This document shows, piece after piece, positions 8,247 through 17,458 of a DNA stretch of 64,000 bases; within the stretch, counting starts at the first letter, position 1; each line of letters begins with the position of its first letter. This DNA comes from Aquiflexum balticum DSM 16537. Lineage in GTDB: Bacteria; Bacteroidota; Bacteroidia; Cytophagales; Cyclobacteriaceae. The notes below the pieces were generated by a model that had not been told where the DNA came from, did not search any database, and was given only the letters and a program-made list of their open reading frames with translations. The position numbers and the translations under genes are program-made. The stretch lies in the NCBI RefSeq assembly GCF_900176595.1, contig NZ_LT838813.1, positions 4,296,001-4,360,000 of the forward strand, in the 5' to 3' direction.

Positions 8247-9347
8247 TTACTTCCCTTTGATCAACTCTTTTTCAATTTCTTCCATTTCGCCATTCAAAGC
8301 TTTGTCAAGAATGGTATTCCAGCGGTGCTGAGCATTATCTAAGCCATGCCTTGTTCTTGCATCGTAGATTTCCTGAAGTCTGTTCATTTCCCTATAAGAG
8401 TCAAAAAAAGCACTATTGACTTCAGCCTCATAATTTTCAGGGTTCAGCTCCAATGCTTTTAACTTGTTGATCAATCTATTTCCTACTATCCTAGTGACGT
8501 CAAAATGTCTTTGCTCATGATTCAATGAATAATCATTTTTGCCTTCATTCCTTACCCATGAAGAACCGGGAAGCATATAAACCTTAATTTCCAAGGGTAA
8601 AACCAAAACCCCATCTTCCATAAAAGGATCCCCCTCCATAGCCAAACTTGTAAAAATCACAGCATTGTTGCTACTGGTACGGTTCGGTTTGTCGAGGAAA
8701 TCATTCCAATTCAATGGCCGATTGGAATCATAAAAAACAGTATCCTGGTCGCTCTTTCTGGATTTTTCAATTATTTCCAACCTGATACTTTTTGCCAATT
8801 TTCGATTTTGGGTTGCATGGTCTTTTATCCAATCATTGAAAAATATAAGGGAATTGGAGACTCCCCTATTTAATATTTGATTAACCAAATCGGTACGGTG
8901 AATGGATCTTTGGTAAGTTATTCCTGCTTCATAATCCACCAAATGAACAGGTTCAAAAGAACCTTTAAGGTAATAACTGAATTTGATTTTCAATTCTCCC
9001 GAAGCTACTTTACTGCTTTGTTGTTTCTCTGAAATTTTAAAATCCACAACACGCATCTGTATAGCCCTTTCAGTTTCACTTTGTGAAAGTGAGTTATTAT
9101 AAAAGTCTTTTATTCCCTGAGAAATTGTATTTCTAATTTTTATCTTATATACCTGATTATTGGTGCTATAAATACTACCAATTGAAGCAGAATTTTCCTG
9201 GTTATCTATTACTTCTACCAATTGAAAACCGGAATTTTCAAGGGTTTTACCCTCTACTTTTGTTAATTCAAATTGTATTTCCTGTGCTATTGCTGGAAAG
9301 ATCAGAATGAGAAAAAGGATGACTAATGAAAATAATTTTCTCTGCAT
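8247..9347 (-). CDS. Exported DUF922-like putative zinc protease
   Basis: 366 residues with a signal peptide (residues 1-21, ending AIAQ). The C-terminal half carries the DUF922 pattern: RPLNWNDFLDKPN near residue 210, and HEQRHFD near residue 276, an HExxH-type motif that would bind zinc. The last 60 residues (NRLQEIYDARTRHGLDNAQH) also fit this family. The N-terminal 190 residues are not recognisable. Role unknown; the periplasm is the likely location. It sits next to the TA loci but appears to be an ordinary chromosomal gene. Confidence 0.65.
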   Translation of the reverse strand: MQRKLFSLVILFLILIFPAIAQEIQFELTKVEGKTLENSGFQLVEVIDNQENSASIGSIYSTNNQVYKIKIRNTISQGIKDFYNNSLSQSETERAIQMRVVDFKISEKQQSSKVASGELKIKFSYYLKGSFEPVHLVDYEAGITYQRSIHRTDLVNQILNRGVSNSLIFFNDWIKDHATQNRKLAKSIRLEIIEKSRKSDQDTVFYDSNRPLNWNDFLDKPNRTSSNNAVIFTSLAMEGDPFMEDGVLVLPLEIKVYMLPGSSWVRNEGKNDYSLNHEQRHFDVTRIVGNRLINKLKALELNPENYEAEVNSAFFDSYREMNRLQEIYDARTRHGLDNAQHRWNTILDKALNGEMEEIEKELIKGK

Positions 9348-9466
9348 AATGTCTTAACGCAAAGCTAAAAACAACAGTTCTAAACCCCGTTTCCTCCTGA
9401 GCCCAATATCCAATTAGAACTTTTCCTACAATTCAGATCGGGCTCCTAAGGAAACATGCTTTTCAA

Positions 9467-9510
9467 AAATTTAACCCCACATGACCTGCCGATCAAGTGG
9501 GGTTAAATTT
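9467..9510 (-). terminator. Hairpin with 14-bp perfect stem
   Basis: Arms 9467-9480 (AAATTTAACCCCAC) and 9497-9510 are perfect complements around a 16-nt loop. On the minus strand the stem ends in TTAAATTTTT, so it can end transcription of the methyltransferase gene at 9618. A second, imperfect nested inverted repeat (GTTTCCT..GAGCCC / GGGCTC..AGGAAAC) lies just left of it at about 9389-9453. Confidence 0.6.
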
Positions 9511-9551
9511 GATGAAAACAACTCTTTCAATTCATTCTGCGCATCTTTCTT

Positions 9552-9617
9552 CTTTTGTCTTCTGTCTCCTGTCTTCAGTCCTTATGCAACATCGGTCATC
9601 CGTCATCGGTCATTTAT
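9552..9617. repeat. Two consecutive heptad repeat arrays abutting a stop codon
   Basis: Units CTTTTGT, CTTCTGT, CTCCTGT, CTTCAGT occupy 9552-9579. After about 10 bp, CATCGGT, CATCCGT, CATCGGT, CATTTAT occupy 9590-9617, ending exactly at the minus-strand stop codon at 9618. Two different 7-bp motifs are therefore stacked downstream of one gene. Confidence 0.8.
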
Positions 9618-10604
9618 CTACCTCTTCTCAAAAATCAACCTCGCATGTCCCATGATTTCCCTTTCAAAACATACCCTATTCGGACGTACTCTCAAAACGG
9701 CAAGTTGATGTCTGAATTCTTTATCTGTCAGGTATTTTGGAATCAAAGAAGCAAACCAAAGGTATTTTTTCAATTGAAACCTATGAAATCTTTTGGTCCA
9801 CTCCCGGTTTGTATGGATATAATCCAACCTTCCATCAGTGTAATAAATGTTATTGAAATAGGGTTCTGCAGTCCTTACGATATGTTCATAGCCATATGGA
9901 ACCCAAGAATCAGGATTATGCTTTAATAGCAAGGCCATCATATATTGATTGGAGTCTTTGGGTGCATTGATATCTATTTCTTCAAATGGCATCATGTTTT
10001 TTTCAAAGGTCATACTTTGCATATAAAATTTCCCCCCATCCTTCAGTAAATGATAAACATGCCTAAAGTAGTCCTCATAAACAGCGTCCTGTTGGCCATT
10101 GAGATAATCTCTGACAGAAGCTACATGCTCAAAACTCCCAAAGGCAGTAATGGCATCAAATGTGCCAAAATCTTCAGGTTTGACAAATCGCGCATCTTTG
10201 ATATAAGCTGTAAGTCCATTGTCTCTGCAAGCTTGAACTTGACCGTCAGAAAGGTTTACTCCAATTCCTTCCGCTCCGACAACATCTCTTAAATATTTGA
10301 GCCAACCGCCCCAACCACATCCCAAGTCAAGGACTCTGGTACCTTTTTTTATCCCAAGATTTTCAACGACAAATTCATATTTCTTTAATTGTGCCTCTTC
10401 CAGGCTCATCGAAAAATCACCCAAATACATGGCATTGCTAAAATGAGCATTTTCTCCAAGACTCAATCTGATGAATTTGTCAATGTTGGTATAAGTGAAG
10501 TCCATTTCTTTTTTCTTATCCCATTGCTGACCTTCACGTTCACTGACACTGGATCCTATCCATTTGCCTTTTGGTGTTTCAGTTTTAAGCTCTTCAGTTC
10601 CCAT
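9618..10604 (-). CDS. Cyclopropane-fatty-acid-synthase-like SAM-dependent methyltransferase
   Basis: 328 residues. The SAM-binding motif I is clear at about residues 90-101 (RVLDLGCGWGGW), the form typical of the CFA synthase/mycolic-acid methyltransferase family. ITAFGSFEHVA follows and matches the later part of that Rossmann core. The preceding MYLGDFSMSLEEAQ segment corresponds to the family's substrate-proximal start. Members transfer methyl groups to lipid double bonds or small amines; the actual substrate is unknown. No signal peptide; cytoplasmic or peripheral membrane. Confidence 0.85.
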   Translation of the reverse strand: MGTEELKTETPKGKWIGSSVSEREGQQWDKKKEMDFTYTNIDKFIRLSLGENAHFSNAMYLGDFSMSLEEAQLKKYEFVVENLGIKKGTRVLDLGCGWGGWLKYLRDVVGAEGIGVNLSDGQVQACRDNGLTAYIKDARFVKPEDFGTFDAITAFGSFEHVASVRDYLNGQQDAVYEDYFRHVYHLLKDGGKFYMQSMTFEKNMMPFEEIDINAPKDSNQYMMALLLKHNPDSWVPYGYEHIVRTAEPYFNNIYYTDGRLDYIHTNREWTKRFHRFQLKKYLWFASLIPKYLTDKEFRHQLAVLRVRPNRVCFEREIMGHARLIFEKR

Positions 10605-10739
10605 ATGTATTTTATTTGATGTTGGATTTAAAAAAATCTTATCCTAAAATGTATTCGAATTGGATAATAATTTAAACAAAATTATCAGCAAAGCATAAGT
10701 ATGCTAAAAAAAAGAAAAAAATTCCTCTGGTAAAAAGAA

Positions 10740-10767
10740 AGAAGCCGGAGAAAAATCTCCAGCTTCT
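10740..10767 (-). terminator. Rho-independent terminator of the small lipoprotein gene
   Basis: Arms 10740-10750 (AGAAGCCGGAG) and 10757-10767 pair with one mismatch around a 6-nt loop. On the minus strand the stem runs into TTTCTTTTT. It lies 15 bp past the lipoprotein stop codon. Confidence 0.75.
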
Positions 10768-10781
10768 GTTACAAATAAACC

Positions 10782-11243
10782 CTATTTTCCAAATTCAAAA
10801 ATATGTTGACCTTCTAAAGACAAAGTCCTTCCTGAAGTAATGAAAGTTGTTTCATCCCAATCAAGACTTAATCTAAGAGACGATTCTGAAATATTTTGTA
10901 TTTCCACGCGAACTCCGTCACTTCTGACGAATGCAGTGGCTTCTGAGTTATCAAAGTTCCAAAATCCACTTGCAGGCCATACTCCTTTTCCATTTACTGA
11001 GTTATATTGGGTATTTAGAAATGTAAGAACCAAATCCCTATAAACATTGGTTTGATCAAATCCATCCACTGTAACTTTGGTCATTTTCCAGGGGGAACTC
11101 ACCAAAATCAAGCGTGTTTGCTCCTGTACGGTTGGTTGTGGATCTGAAGGATCCTCACCACATGAAGAAAACAAAAGAGAAAACGCCAGAAAAGAGCTGA
11201 AGATAAATGGTTTGATGATTTTTTGAATATGTATATTTTTCAT
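10782..11243 (-). CDS. Small lipoprotein of unknown function
   Basis: 153 residues. A signal sequence ends in a lipobox (LLFSSC, lipidated Cys28). The residues after Cys (GEDPSD) are acidic, as in the Bacteroidota surface-export signal, so display on the outer leaflet is plausible. The mature part (about 120 residues) starts with LVSSPWKMTKVTVDG, like small lipocalin-type beta proteins of this phylum, but I cannot assign a family. It sits between the T9SS repeat protein and the methyltransferase with its own terminator. Confidence 0.75.
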   Translation of the reverse strand: MKNIHIQKIIKPFIFSSFLAFSLLFSSCGEDPSDPQPTVQEQTRLILVSSPWKMTKVTVDGFDQTNVYRDLVLTFLNTQYNSVNGKGVWPASGFWNFDNSEATAFVRSDGVRVEIQNISESSLRLSLDWDETTFITSGRTLSLEGQHIFEFGK

Positions 11244-11278
11244 CTTTTTTTGATTTAATGTGAGATAATGAAAATTTT

Positions 11279-11326
11279 AACCACCCACCTCTTTTTAAAT
11301 ATTGAATTTAAGTAAGGTGGGCAGTT
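11279..11326 (-). terminator. Hairpin downstream of the T9SS repeat protein
   Basis: Arms 11279-11290 (AACCACCCACCT) and 11315-11326 pair at 10 of 12 positions, with a further AT-rich pairing inside the loop. It lies about 14 bp past the stop codon at 11340. On the minus strand a TTAAAATTTTC run follows, consistent with a terminator. Confidence 0.5.
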
Positions 11327-11339
11327 AAATACTTCAACT

Positions 11340-14300
11340 TTATTTCTTAATTATTTTCAATGAATAATTTTTATTTCCCTGCTGTAACCTTAACAGATAA
11401 ATTCCAGGAGATAGTCTTGAGACATCAGCCTGATATCCATTCTCCAACTCTTCAAATACTATGGTTGTGGAACGACCCGCCATATCTATCATTTCAGAAT
11501 TTCCTAAAGGACCACTTAATCCCCTAACATGAAGGTAGTTTTCCACTGGATTTGGGAAGGCTGTAAGTTCCCTTATCTGTTGGAATCTGGCACTGCTTAC
11601 AATCAATGTGACTTCTTCAGACAATTGACTGACACAATCATCGATAGACACCTGAACAGTATAGGTTCCTAAAGTTGAGACTACGATAGATGAGCCAGTT
11701 GCATCAGCAATCAATACACCATCAAGGAACCACTGATTTCCTGTAGCTGAACTTGAGGTCAAAGTAACTTCTTCTGAACCCTGTCCTGTTACAGAAATAA
11801 CGGGCTTGGCAGGATTTATACAGAAGCTATGGCTGACCGGAGCAGCTGGGAAAAATTCAAGATTTCCAGATTGGCTGGCAGTGATTGAGGTTCTTCCTGG
11901 ATTTACCAAAGTAGCTACACCTCCAGAAATTGAAACATTGTTATTGTCAGAACTAAATGAAATTACCAAACCTGAAGTTGAACTTGCATTTAAATTAAAT
12001 GGCGCGTCTCCTAAAGTTTTGTCTTCAATCTCCGGGAATGTGATTACTTGCTCTTCTTGAACCAACTCACCAAAAACCATATCATCCCAATAATAAGTCT
12101 GCTCCCCTGCTACAGCTCCCGTTGTTCCGAAATTGAAGAACACGGATGCCTTGTTGTAGTTTCTTGAGAAATTAATGGCCTCGGTACCTGCTGCCTGATT
12201 GGCAAAGTCAAAGATGAGCGTCTGCCATTGAGATGCCACAGTTACCGTAGCTTCGGTTTCCACACTGATAGTAGGATCATTGGAATCTTCTACTTTGATT
12301 CTTATTGGGATTCCTGCTGTAGGCGACCATACCCTAAGACTCATTTTGGTAGCACCTTCTGCAAAAGGAATCGCACTGGCAAATCCCGCTGTTCCTCCCA
12401 ATGTTGTTCCTGCCCAAAGCTCTGCTTCTGCAGACTTGACGGACTTGGCCACAATATTACCTCCATTGGTCGGATCAACAACTATCTCAGAGGCATTGCC
12501 ACCGAAATCGGTCAGTCCGTAATCAAATTCTGTATCAAACGTAACTGGCAATTCTAGTTTGGTGTCTCCACCGCCGACACCATCAACTTTCGTAAGTGAA
12601 ACGTTGCTGATAAAGACCGGATCGTTGCTCAATCCCATCTCGAAACCAAACTTCATGGCTCCATATTTGTTTCCTAGATTAAAAGGAACTTCAATGGTCT
12701 GCATTTCAGTGTTCAGGGTATGGTCCGTGACACTTACACCGGCAAAACCTCCTCCGTCTTCACCGAAGTAAAGGCGCAATGCTCTGCCTGCAACAGATGA
12801 CCTGGCATCAAATTTAGCAATATAGTCCTGCCCTACTTCAAGTGCCTCTATCTGTGCAGCTGTGAAGATCTGGTTGAACTGTACATGCCAAATTTGACCT
12901 CCTGCTCCTGCTATATTGGTAATTGAAGCTTCACCCTCAGATGCTGCTACCGTTGCACTTACTCCTGCAAAATCCGCAATGAACGGTGTCCATGAATTCA
13001 GACCAGCGGCAAAGTCCCCATTGATGATCAGGTTTTCTCCAACTTCTCCGCCTCCATTTCCATTTCCTTCACCCTGACGGATATTATCAACATACCAGGT
13101 AAATCCTGCCGATCCGTCACCCACTGTGCCCAGATCAAATATCATAACCACCTTCTTGTAAGTGAATGCCCTGTTGGCACCGCCCATATCAAAGGTGACA
13201 TCAACCCACTGATTCGATTCGGCGATTGTCAGTTCCTGTTCAAAGGCCTGAGCACCGTCATTTTCATTTTCTATCTTGAACAGCATTTTGGTATTGGCAC
13301 GCGGTGCCCATACGGCAACTGTAAATTGTGTACTGGTAGAAAGGTCAATGTTTTCACCCATCATCATAAATGAGCCGCCCCAAGGCTGTCCGGCATTTTT
13401 TACCATTCTGCCCACTTTGGCGCTTGAGTTTCCATTGGTATCCGGATTATCAACTACTGTAAGTTCACCTCCGTCAAAATTGGTGATCACCTCAGTCCAG
13501 GTAATATCCTCTTCAAAAGTAACAGGGAATACAGGACCTGAACTTCCACCGCTTCCGCCATCATCGTCCGAACCAAATACCAAATCATCCCAGTAATAAG
13601 TCTGCTCACCAGCCACGGCTCCCGTTGTTCCGAAATTGAAGAACACGGATGCCTTATTGTAGCTTCTTGAGAAATTAATGGCTTCGGTACCTGCTGCCTG
13701 ATTGGCAAAGTCAAAAGTGAGTGTCTGCCATTGAGAGGCAACAGTCACCGTAGCTTCGGTTTCCACACTAATGGTAGGATCATTGGACGCTTCTACCTTG
13801 ATTCTTACTGGGATACCCGCTGTTGGCGACCATACCCTCAGGCTCATTTTTGTTGCACCGCTGGCAAAAGGAATCGCACTTGCAAATCCTGCTGTTCCTC
13901 CCACTGTTGTTCCTGCCCAAAGTTCAGCTTCTGCTGACTTGACAGATTTGGCCACTTTGTTGGCTGCATCTGTAGGATCAACAACTATCTCAGAGGCGTT
14001 GCCACCAAAATCGGTCAGTCCGTAATCCAGGTCCTCATCAAATGTGACTGGCAGCCCAAGATTGGTGTTTCCACCACCCCCATTACCGCCACCATCAACT
14101 TTCGTGAGTGAAACATTTCTGATAAAGACCGGATCGTTGCTCAATCCCATTTCGAAACCAAACTTCATGGCTCCGTATTTGTTGCCCAAGTTGAATGGAA
14201 CTTCAATGGTCTGCATTTCAGTGTTCAGAGTATGATCAGTGACACTTACGCCGGCAAAACCTCCTCCATCTTCACCGAAGTAAAGGCGCAGAGACCTGCT

Positions 14301-16706
14301 GGCAACAGATGACCTGGCATCAAATTTGGCAATATAATCCTGCCCTACCTCAAGCGCCTCTATCTGTGCAGCTGTGAAGATCTGATTGAACTGTACATGC
14401 CAGATCTCTCCTCCTGCACCTGCAATACCGGTAATGGAAGCTTCACCCTCAGTTGCTGCTACCGTTGCACTTACTCCTGCAAAATCTGCAATGAACGGTG
14501 TCCATGAATTCAGACCAGAGGCAAAGTCCCCATTGATGATCAGGTTTTCTCCAACTTCTCCTCCTCCATTTCCATTTCCTTCACCCTGACGGATATTATC
14601 AACATACCAGGTAAATCCTGCCGATCCGTCACCCACTGTGCCCAAATCAAATATCATAACCACCTTCTTGTAAGTGAATGCCCTGTTGGCACCGCCCATA
14701 TCAAAGGTGACATCAACCCACTGATTCGATTCGGCGATTGTCAGTTCCTGTTCAAAGGCCTGTGCACCGTCATTTTCATTTTCAATCTTAAACAGCATTT
14801 TGGTATTGGCACGCGGTGCCCAAACGGCAACTGTAAATGCTGTGCCTGCGGAAAAGTCAATATTTTCACCCATCATCATAAATGAACCGCCCCATGGCTG
14901 TCCGGCATTTTTTACCATCCTACCCACTTTGGCACTTGGGTTTCCATTGGTGTCGGGATTGTCCACTACAGTAAGTTCTCCTCCGTCAAAATTTGTGATC
15001 ACCTCAGTCCAGGTAATATCCTCTTCAAAAGTAACAGGGAATACAGGTCCTGAACTGCCACTGTTTCCTCCGTCTCCGCCATCATCATCCGAACCGAAAA
15101 CCAAATCATCCCAATAATAGGTCTGCTCACCTGCCGCGGCACCGGTTGTTCCGAAATTGAAGAACACAGATGCTTTGTTGTAGCTTCTTGAGAAATTAAT
15201 GGCTTCGGTACCTTCTGCCTGATTGGCAAAGTCAAAGGTGAGTGTCTGCCATTGAGAAGCAACGGTCACCGTCGCTTCGGTCTCGACACTAATGGTAGGG
15301 TCATTGGACGCTTCCACTTTTAGTCTTACAGGAATCCCGGCTGTTGGCGACCATACCCTAAGGCTCATTTTGGTAGCACCGCTGGCAAAAGGAATCGCAC
15401 TTGCAAATCCCGCTGTTCCTCCTACTGTGGTACCTGCCCAAAGTTCTGACTCAGCTGTCTTAACAGACTTGGCCACTTTGTTGGCTGCATCTGTAGGGTC
15501 GACTATTATCTCTGAGGCGTTGCCACCGAAATCCGTAAGTCCGTAATCAAGCTCTTCATCAAAAGTAACAGGAAGGTTGAGGGTATTATTTCCGCCGTCT
15601 CCGCCTCCGTTTCCAGCAACTTGACGAATGTTATCCACATACCAGGTAAATCCTGCCGATCCGTCACCCACTGTGCCCAGATCAAATATCATAACCACCT
15701 TCTTGTAAGTGAATGCTCTGTTGGCGCCCCCCATATCAAAGGTCACATCAACCCACTGATTCGATTCGGCGATTGTCAGTTCCTGTTCGAAGGCCTGAGC
15801 ACCGTCATTTTCGTTTTCTATCTTGAACAGCATTTTGGTATTGGCACGCGGTGCCCATACTGCAACTGTAAATGCTGTGCCTGCGGATAGGTCAATGTTT
15901 TCACCCATCAACATAAAAGAACCACCCCAAGGCTGTCCGGCATTTTTTACCATCTTGCCTACTTTGGCACTTGGGTTTCCATTGGTGTCCGGATTGTCCA
16001 CAACTGTAAGTTCTCCTCCGTCAAAATTGGTGATCACCTCAGTCCAAGTAACATCCTCTTCAAAAGTAACAGGAAATACAGGTCCTGAATTTCCACTATT
16101 GCCACCATCTCCGCCATCACCTTCCGTGATGAATACCATATCATCAAAATAGTAGGTTTTTTCCCCGGCTTCGGCTCCGGTAACTCCAAAATTAAAAAAG
16201 ATGGAGGCTTTATTATAATTCAGTGAAAGATTTAAAGCCGATGTACCTGCTGCCTGATTGGCAAAATCAAAGGTAAGGATCTGCCAACCATTGGCTACAG
16301 TGGTTGTTGCTTCAGTTTCTACTGATTTTGTAGGATCAAGATGATCCTCTACTTTCAACCGGACCTGAATACCTGCATCAGGTGACCAAACCCTGACCGA
16401 CATTTTTGTTTGAGTTGCAGTAAATGGAATCCTACTTGCAAAACCTGTCTGTACATTATTTGTAACGGCTGTTACTGTCGCTCCTGCCCAAAGTTCAGCA
16501 ACAGCAGTTTTGGTAACCCTAGCTACTTTGTTGTTGGCATCTGTAGGGTCTTCTACGATGGCAGAGTCATCCGCACCTCCAAATCCTACTATGCCATAAT
16601 TGACTTCAGGATCATCAAAGGTTACGGGAAGGTTCATCTGAGACTGCGCTTTCACACTAAAAACAGCCATCATGATGAAAAAGGTAATCAATGTAAAATT
16701 TTTCAT
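11340..16706 (-). CDS. Giant secreted repeat protein with carbohydrate-binding-like modules and T9SS type A sorting tail
   Basis: 1788 residues from the ATG at 16704-16706 (a GTG two codons upstream is less likely). A signal peptide covers about residues 1-21 (ending VKAQ). The mature part is a chain of three beta-sandwich module types. Type A (LPVTFDxxxxYG) starts near residues 26, 377, 885 and 1385. Type B (GPVFPVTFEED) starts near 207, 552 and 1056. Type C (GENLIINGDF) starts near 716 and 1220. The order is A-B-A-B-C-A-B-C-A, then two Ig-like segments (about 1555-1700) and a T9SS sorting tail (AFPNPVENYLHV near 1715, ending SLKIIKK). The modules resemble galactose-binding/CBM jelly rolls. 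No catalytic domain is evident, so a surface glycan-binding or adhesive role is inferred. Confidence 0.85.
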   Translation of the reverse strand: MKNFTLITFFIMMAVFSVKAQSQMNLPVTFDDPEVNYGIVGFGGADDSAIVEDPTDANNKVARVTKTAVAELWAGATVTAVTNNVQTGFASRIPFTATQTKMSVRVWSPDAGIQVRLKVEDHLDPTKSVETEATTTVANGWQILTFDFANQAAGTSALNLSLNYNKASIFFNFGVTGAEAGEKTYYFDDMVFITEGDGGDGGNSGNSGPVFPVTFEEDVTWTEVITNFDGGELTVVDNPDTNGNPSAKVGKMVKNAGQPWGGSFMLMGENIDLSAGTAFTVAVWAPRANTKMLFKIENENDGAQAFEQELTIAESNQWVDVTFDMGGANRAFTYKKVVMIFDLGTVGDGSAGFTWYVDNIRQVAGNGGGDGGNNTLNLPVTFDEELDYGLTDFGGNASEIIVDPTDAANKVAKSVKTAESELWAGTTVGGTAGFASAIPFASGATKMSLRVWSPTAGIPVRLKVEASNDPTISVETEATVTVASQWQTLTFDFANQAEGTEAINFSRSYNKASVFFNFGTTGAAAGEQTYYWDDLVFGSDDDGGDGGNSGSSGPVFPVTFEEDITWTEVITNFDGGELTVVDNPDTNGNPSAKVGRMVKNAGQPWGGSFMMMGENIDFSAGTAFTVAVWAPRANTKMLFKIENENDGAQAFEQELTIAESNQWVDVTFDMGGANRAFTYKKVVMIFDLGTVGDGSAGFTWYVDNIRQGEGNGNGGGEVGENLIINGDFASGLNSWTPFIADFAGVSATVAATEGEASITGIAGAGGEIWHVQFNQIFTAAQIEALEVGQDYIAKFDARSSVASRSLRLYFGEDGGGFAGVSVTDHTLNTEMQTIEVPFNLGNKYGAMKFGFEMGLSNDPVFIRNVSLTKVDGGGNGGGGNTNLGLPVTFDEDLDYGLTDFGGNASEIVVDPTDAANKVAKSVKSAEAELWAGTTVGGTAGFASAIPFASGATKMSLRVWSPTAGIPVRIKVEASNDPTISVETEATVTVASQWQTLTFDFANQAAGTEAINFSRSYNKASVFFNFGTTGAVAGEQTYYWDDLVFGSDDDGGSGGSSGPVFPVTFEEDITWTEVITNFDGGELTVVDNPDTNGNSSAKVGRMVKNAGQPWGGSFMMMGENIDLSTSTQFTVAVWAPRANTKMLFKIENENDGAQAFEQELTIAESNQWVDVTFDMGGANRAFTYKKVVMIFDLGTVGDGSAGFTWYVDNIRQGEGNGNGGGEVGENLIINGDFAAGLNSWTPFIADFAGVSATVAASEGEASITNIAGAGGQIWHVQFNQIFTAAQIEALEVGQDYIAKFDARSSVAGRALRLYFGEDGGGFAGVSVTDHTLNTEMQTIEVPFNLGNKYGAMKFGFEMGLSNDPVFISNVSLTKVDGVGGGDTKLELPVTFDTEFDYGLTDFGGNASEIVVDPTNGGNIVAKSVKSAEAELWAGTTLGGTAGFASAIPFAEGATKMSLRVWSPTAGIPIRIKVEDSNDPTISVETEATVTVASQWQTLIFDFANQAAGTEAINFSRNYNKASVFFNFGTTGAVAGEQTYYWDDMVFGELVQEEQVITFPEIEDKTLGDAPFNLNASSTSGLVISFSSDNNNVSISGGVATLVNPGRTSITASQSGNLEFFPAAPVSHSFCINPAKPVISVTGQGSEEVTLTSSSATGNQWFLDGVLIADATGSSIVVSTLGTYTVQVSIDDCVSQLSEEVTLIVSSARFQQIRELTAFPNPVENYLHVRGLSGPLGNSEMIDMAGRSTTIVFEELENGYQADVSRLSPGIYLLRLQQGNKNYSLKIIKK
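12040..16650. repeat. Long near-identical internal DNA repeats (periods 1512 and 1035 bp)
   Basis: The same DNA recurs within the T9SS gene. The segment starting ACCAGGTAAATCCTGCCG occurs at 13094, 14606 and 15641, giving offsets of 1512 bp (an A+B+C module set) and 1035 bp (an A+B set). Conservation between copies extends for hundreds of bases with few changes, implying recent duplication or gene conversion. Confidence 0.85.
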
Positions 16707-16875
16707 AGGCACTATGATTCTTTTTTTGGGAAATTGTTATAAAGTTGACTTTTAACTATTTGCGAATCATTAAAAGTAATAGATTGAAAAATGGTTTGAT
16801 ATTGTGTGCCTACTTCATAAATACATCATTGCTTTTTAAAAAATACATCTTAAATACATCAAACCTGAAAATGAT

Positions 16876-17361
16876 TTATCGAAGAACTTTTTTTAATTCG
16901 TTAATTTGAAATTCATAATCATATTGAAGATCTTCATGCAATCCTGATATCAGTTTTTCAACCTTGCTTATTTGAAGGGTATAGAGGTTATTTATTACGG
17001 GGTGATTAAATTCCATAAAACCATAGAGCCTCATCTTCTCACAAAAATAAAGTATAAGTTCTATTTGGGCCGTTTTGTCCTTGGAAAGTTTGAGGTATTT
17101 GTTGAGCTTTCTTCGAATCGCCTGAATGGACTTTTTTGCAAAATGATAATGCCTGGTGTTGGCTTTCACAAATTCCATCTCAAGTTCTTCCTGAACCATC
17201 TCTACATACAGCCTGGGATTATCTCTTTCATATAGTTTAAAAAATAAATAAGATTTATTATCTGTACTGAATTTACTGAGATCAATAATCAGATTTTTTA
17301 ATTCAATTTCACTCAGATGAGATAATTCTTTTTTGATTTCAGCAAGGCTTGCGATCTTCAT
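16876..17361 (-). CDS. Conserved-looking hypothetical helical protein
   Basis: 161 residues, ATG at 17359-17361. No signal peptide or membrane segment. Predominantly helical and Lys/Glu/Leu-rich (AEIKKELSHLSEIELKNLI at the start; SIQAIRRKLNKYLKL in the middle). I do not recognise a family. Length, codon use and position suggest a real cytoplasmic protein. The gap to the cold-shock gene contains a long inverted repeat, so co-transcription with it is uncertain. Confidence 0.6.
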   Translation of the reverse strand: MKIASLAEIKKELSHLSEIELKNLIIDLSKFSTDNKSYLFFKLYERDNPRLYVEMVQEELEMEFVKANTRHYHFAKKSIQAIRRKLNKYLKLSKDKTAQIELILYFCEKMRLYGFMEFNHPVINNLYTLQISKVEKLISGLHEDLQYDYEFQINELKKVLR

Positions 17362-17370
17362 AAATTGAAA

Positions 17371-17418
17371 TTTAGAGTTTTCAGTTTGAAGTATAAAACT
17401 TAAACTAAAAACTCTAAA
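17371..17418 (-). terminator. AT-rich 17-bp inverted repeat
   Basis: Arms 17371-17387 (TTTAGAGTTTTCAGTTT) and 17402-17418 pair at 16 of 17 positions around a 14-nt centre that can pair further (AAGT/ACTT). It lies 40 bp beyond the cold-shock gene stop on the minus strand. It may act as a terminator, although the stem is AT-rich. Parts also read as 7-bp units (AAACTGA, AAACTCT), so it may be another heptad array. Confidence 0.45.
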
Positions 17419-17458
17419 ATAATATTCCTGAAATTCTTATGTTTTTTAAAATAAAAAA

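Noticed and set aside
11806-16152. Several plus-strand ORFs of about 85-110 codons recurring along the T9SS gene
   Set aside because: They are antisense shadows produced by the repeated DNA, one per module.
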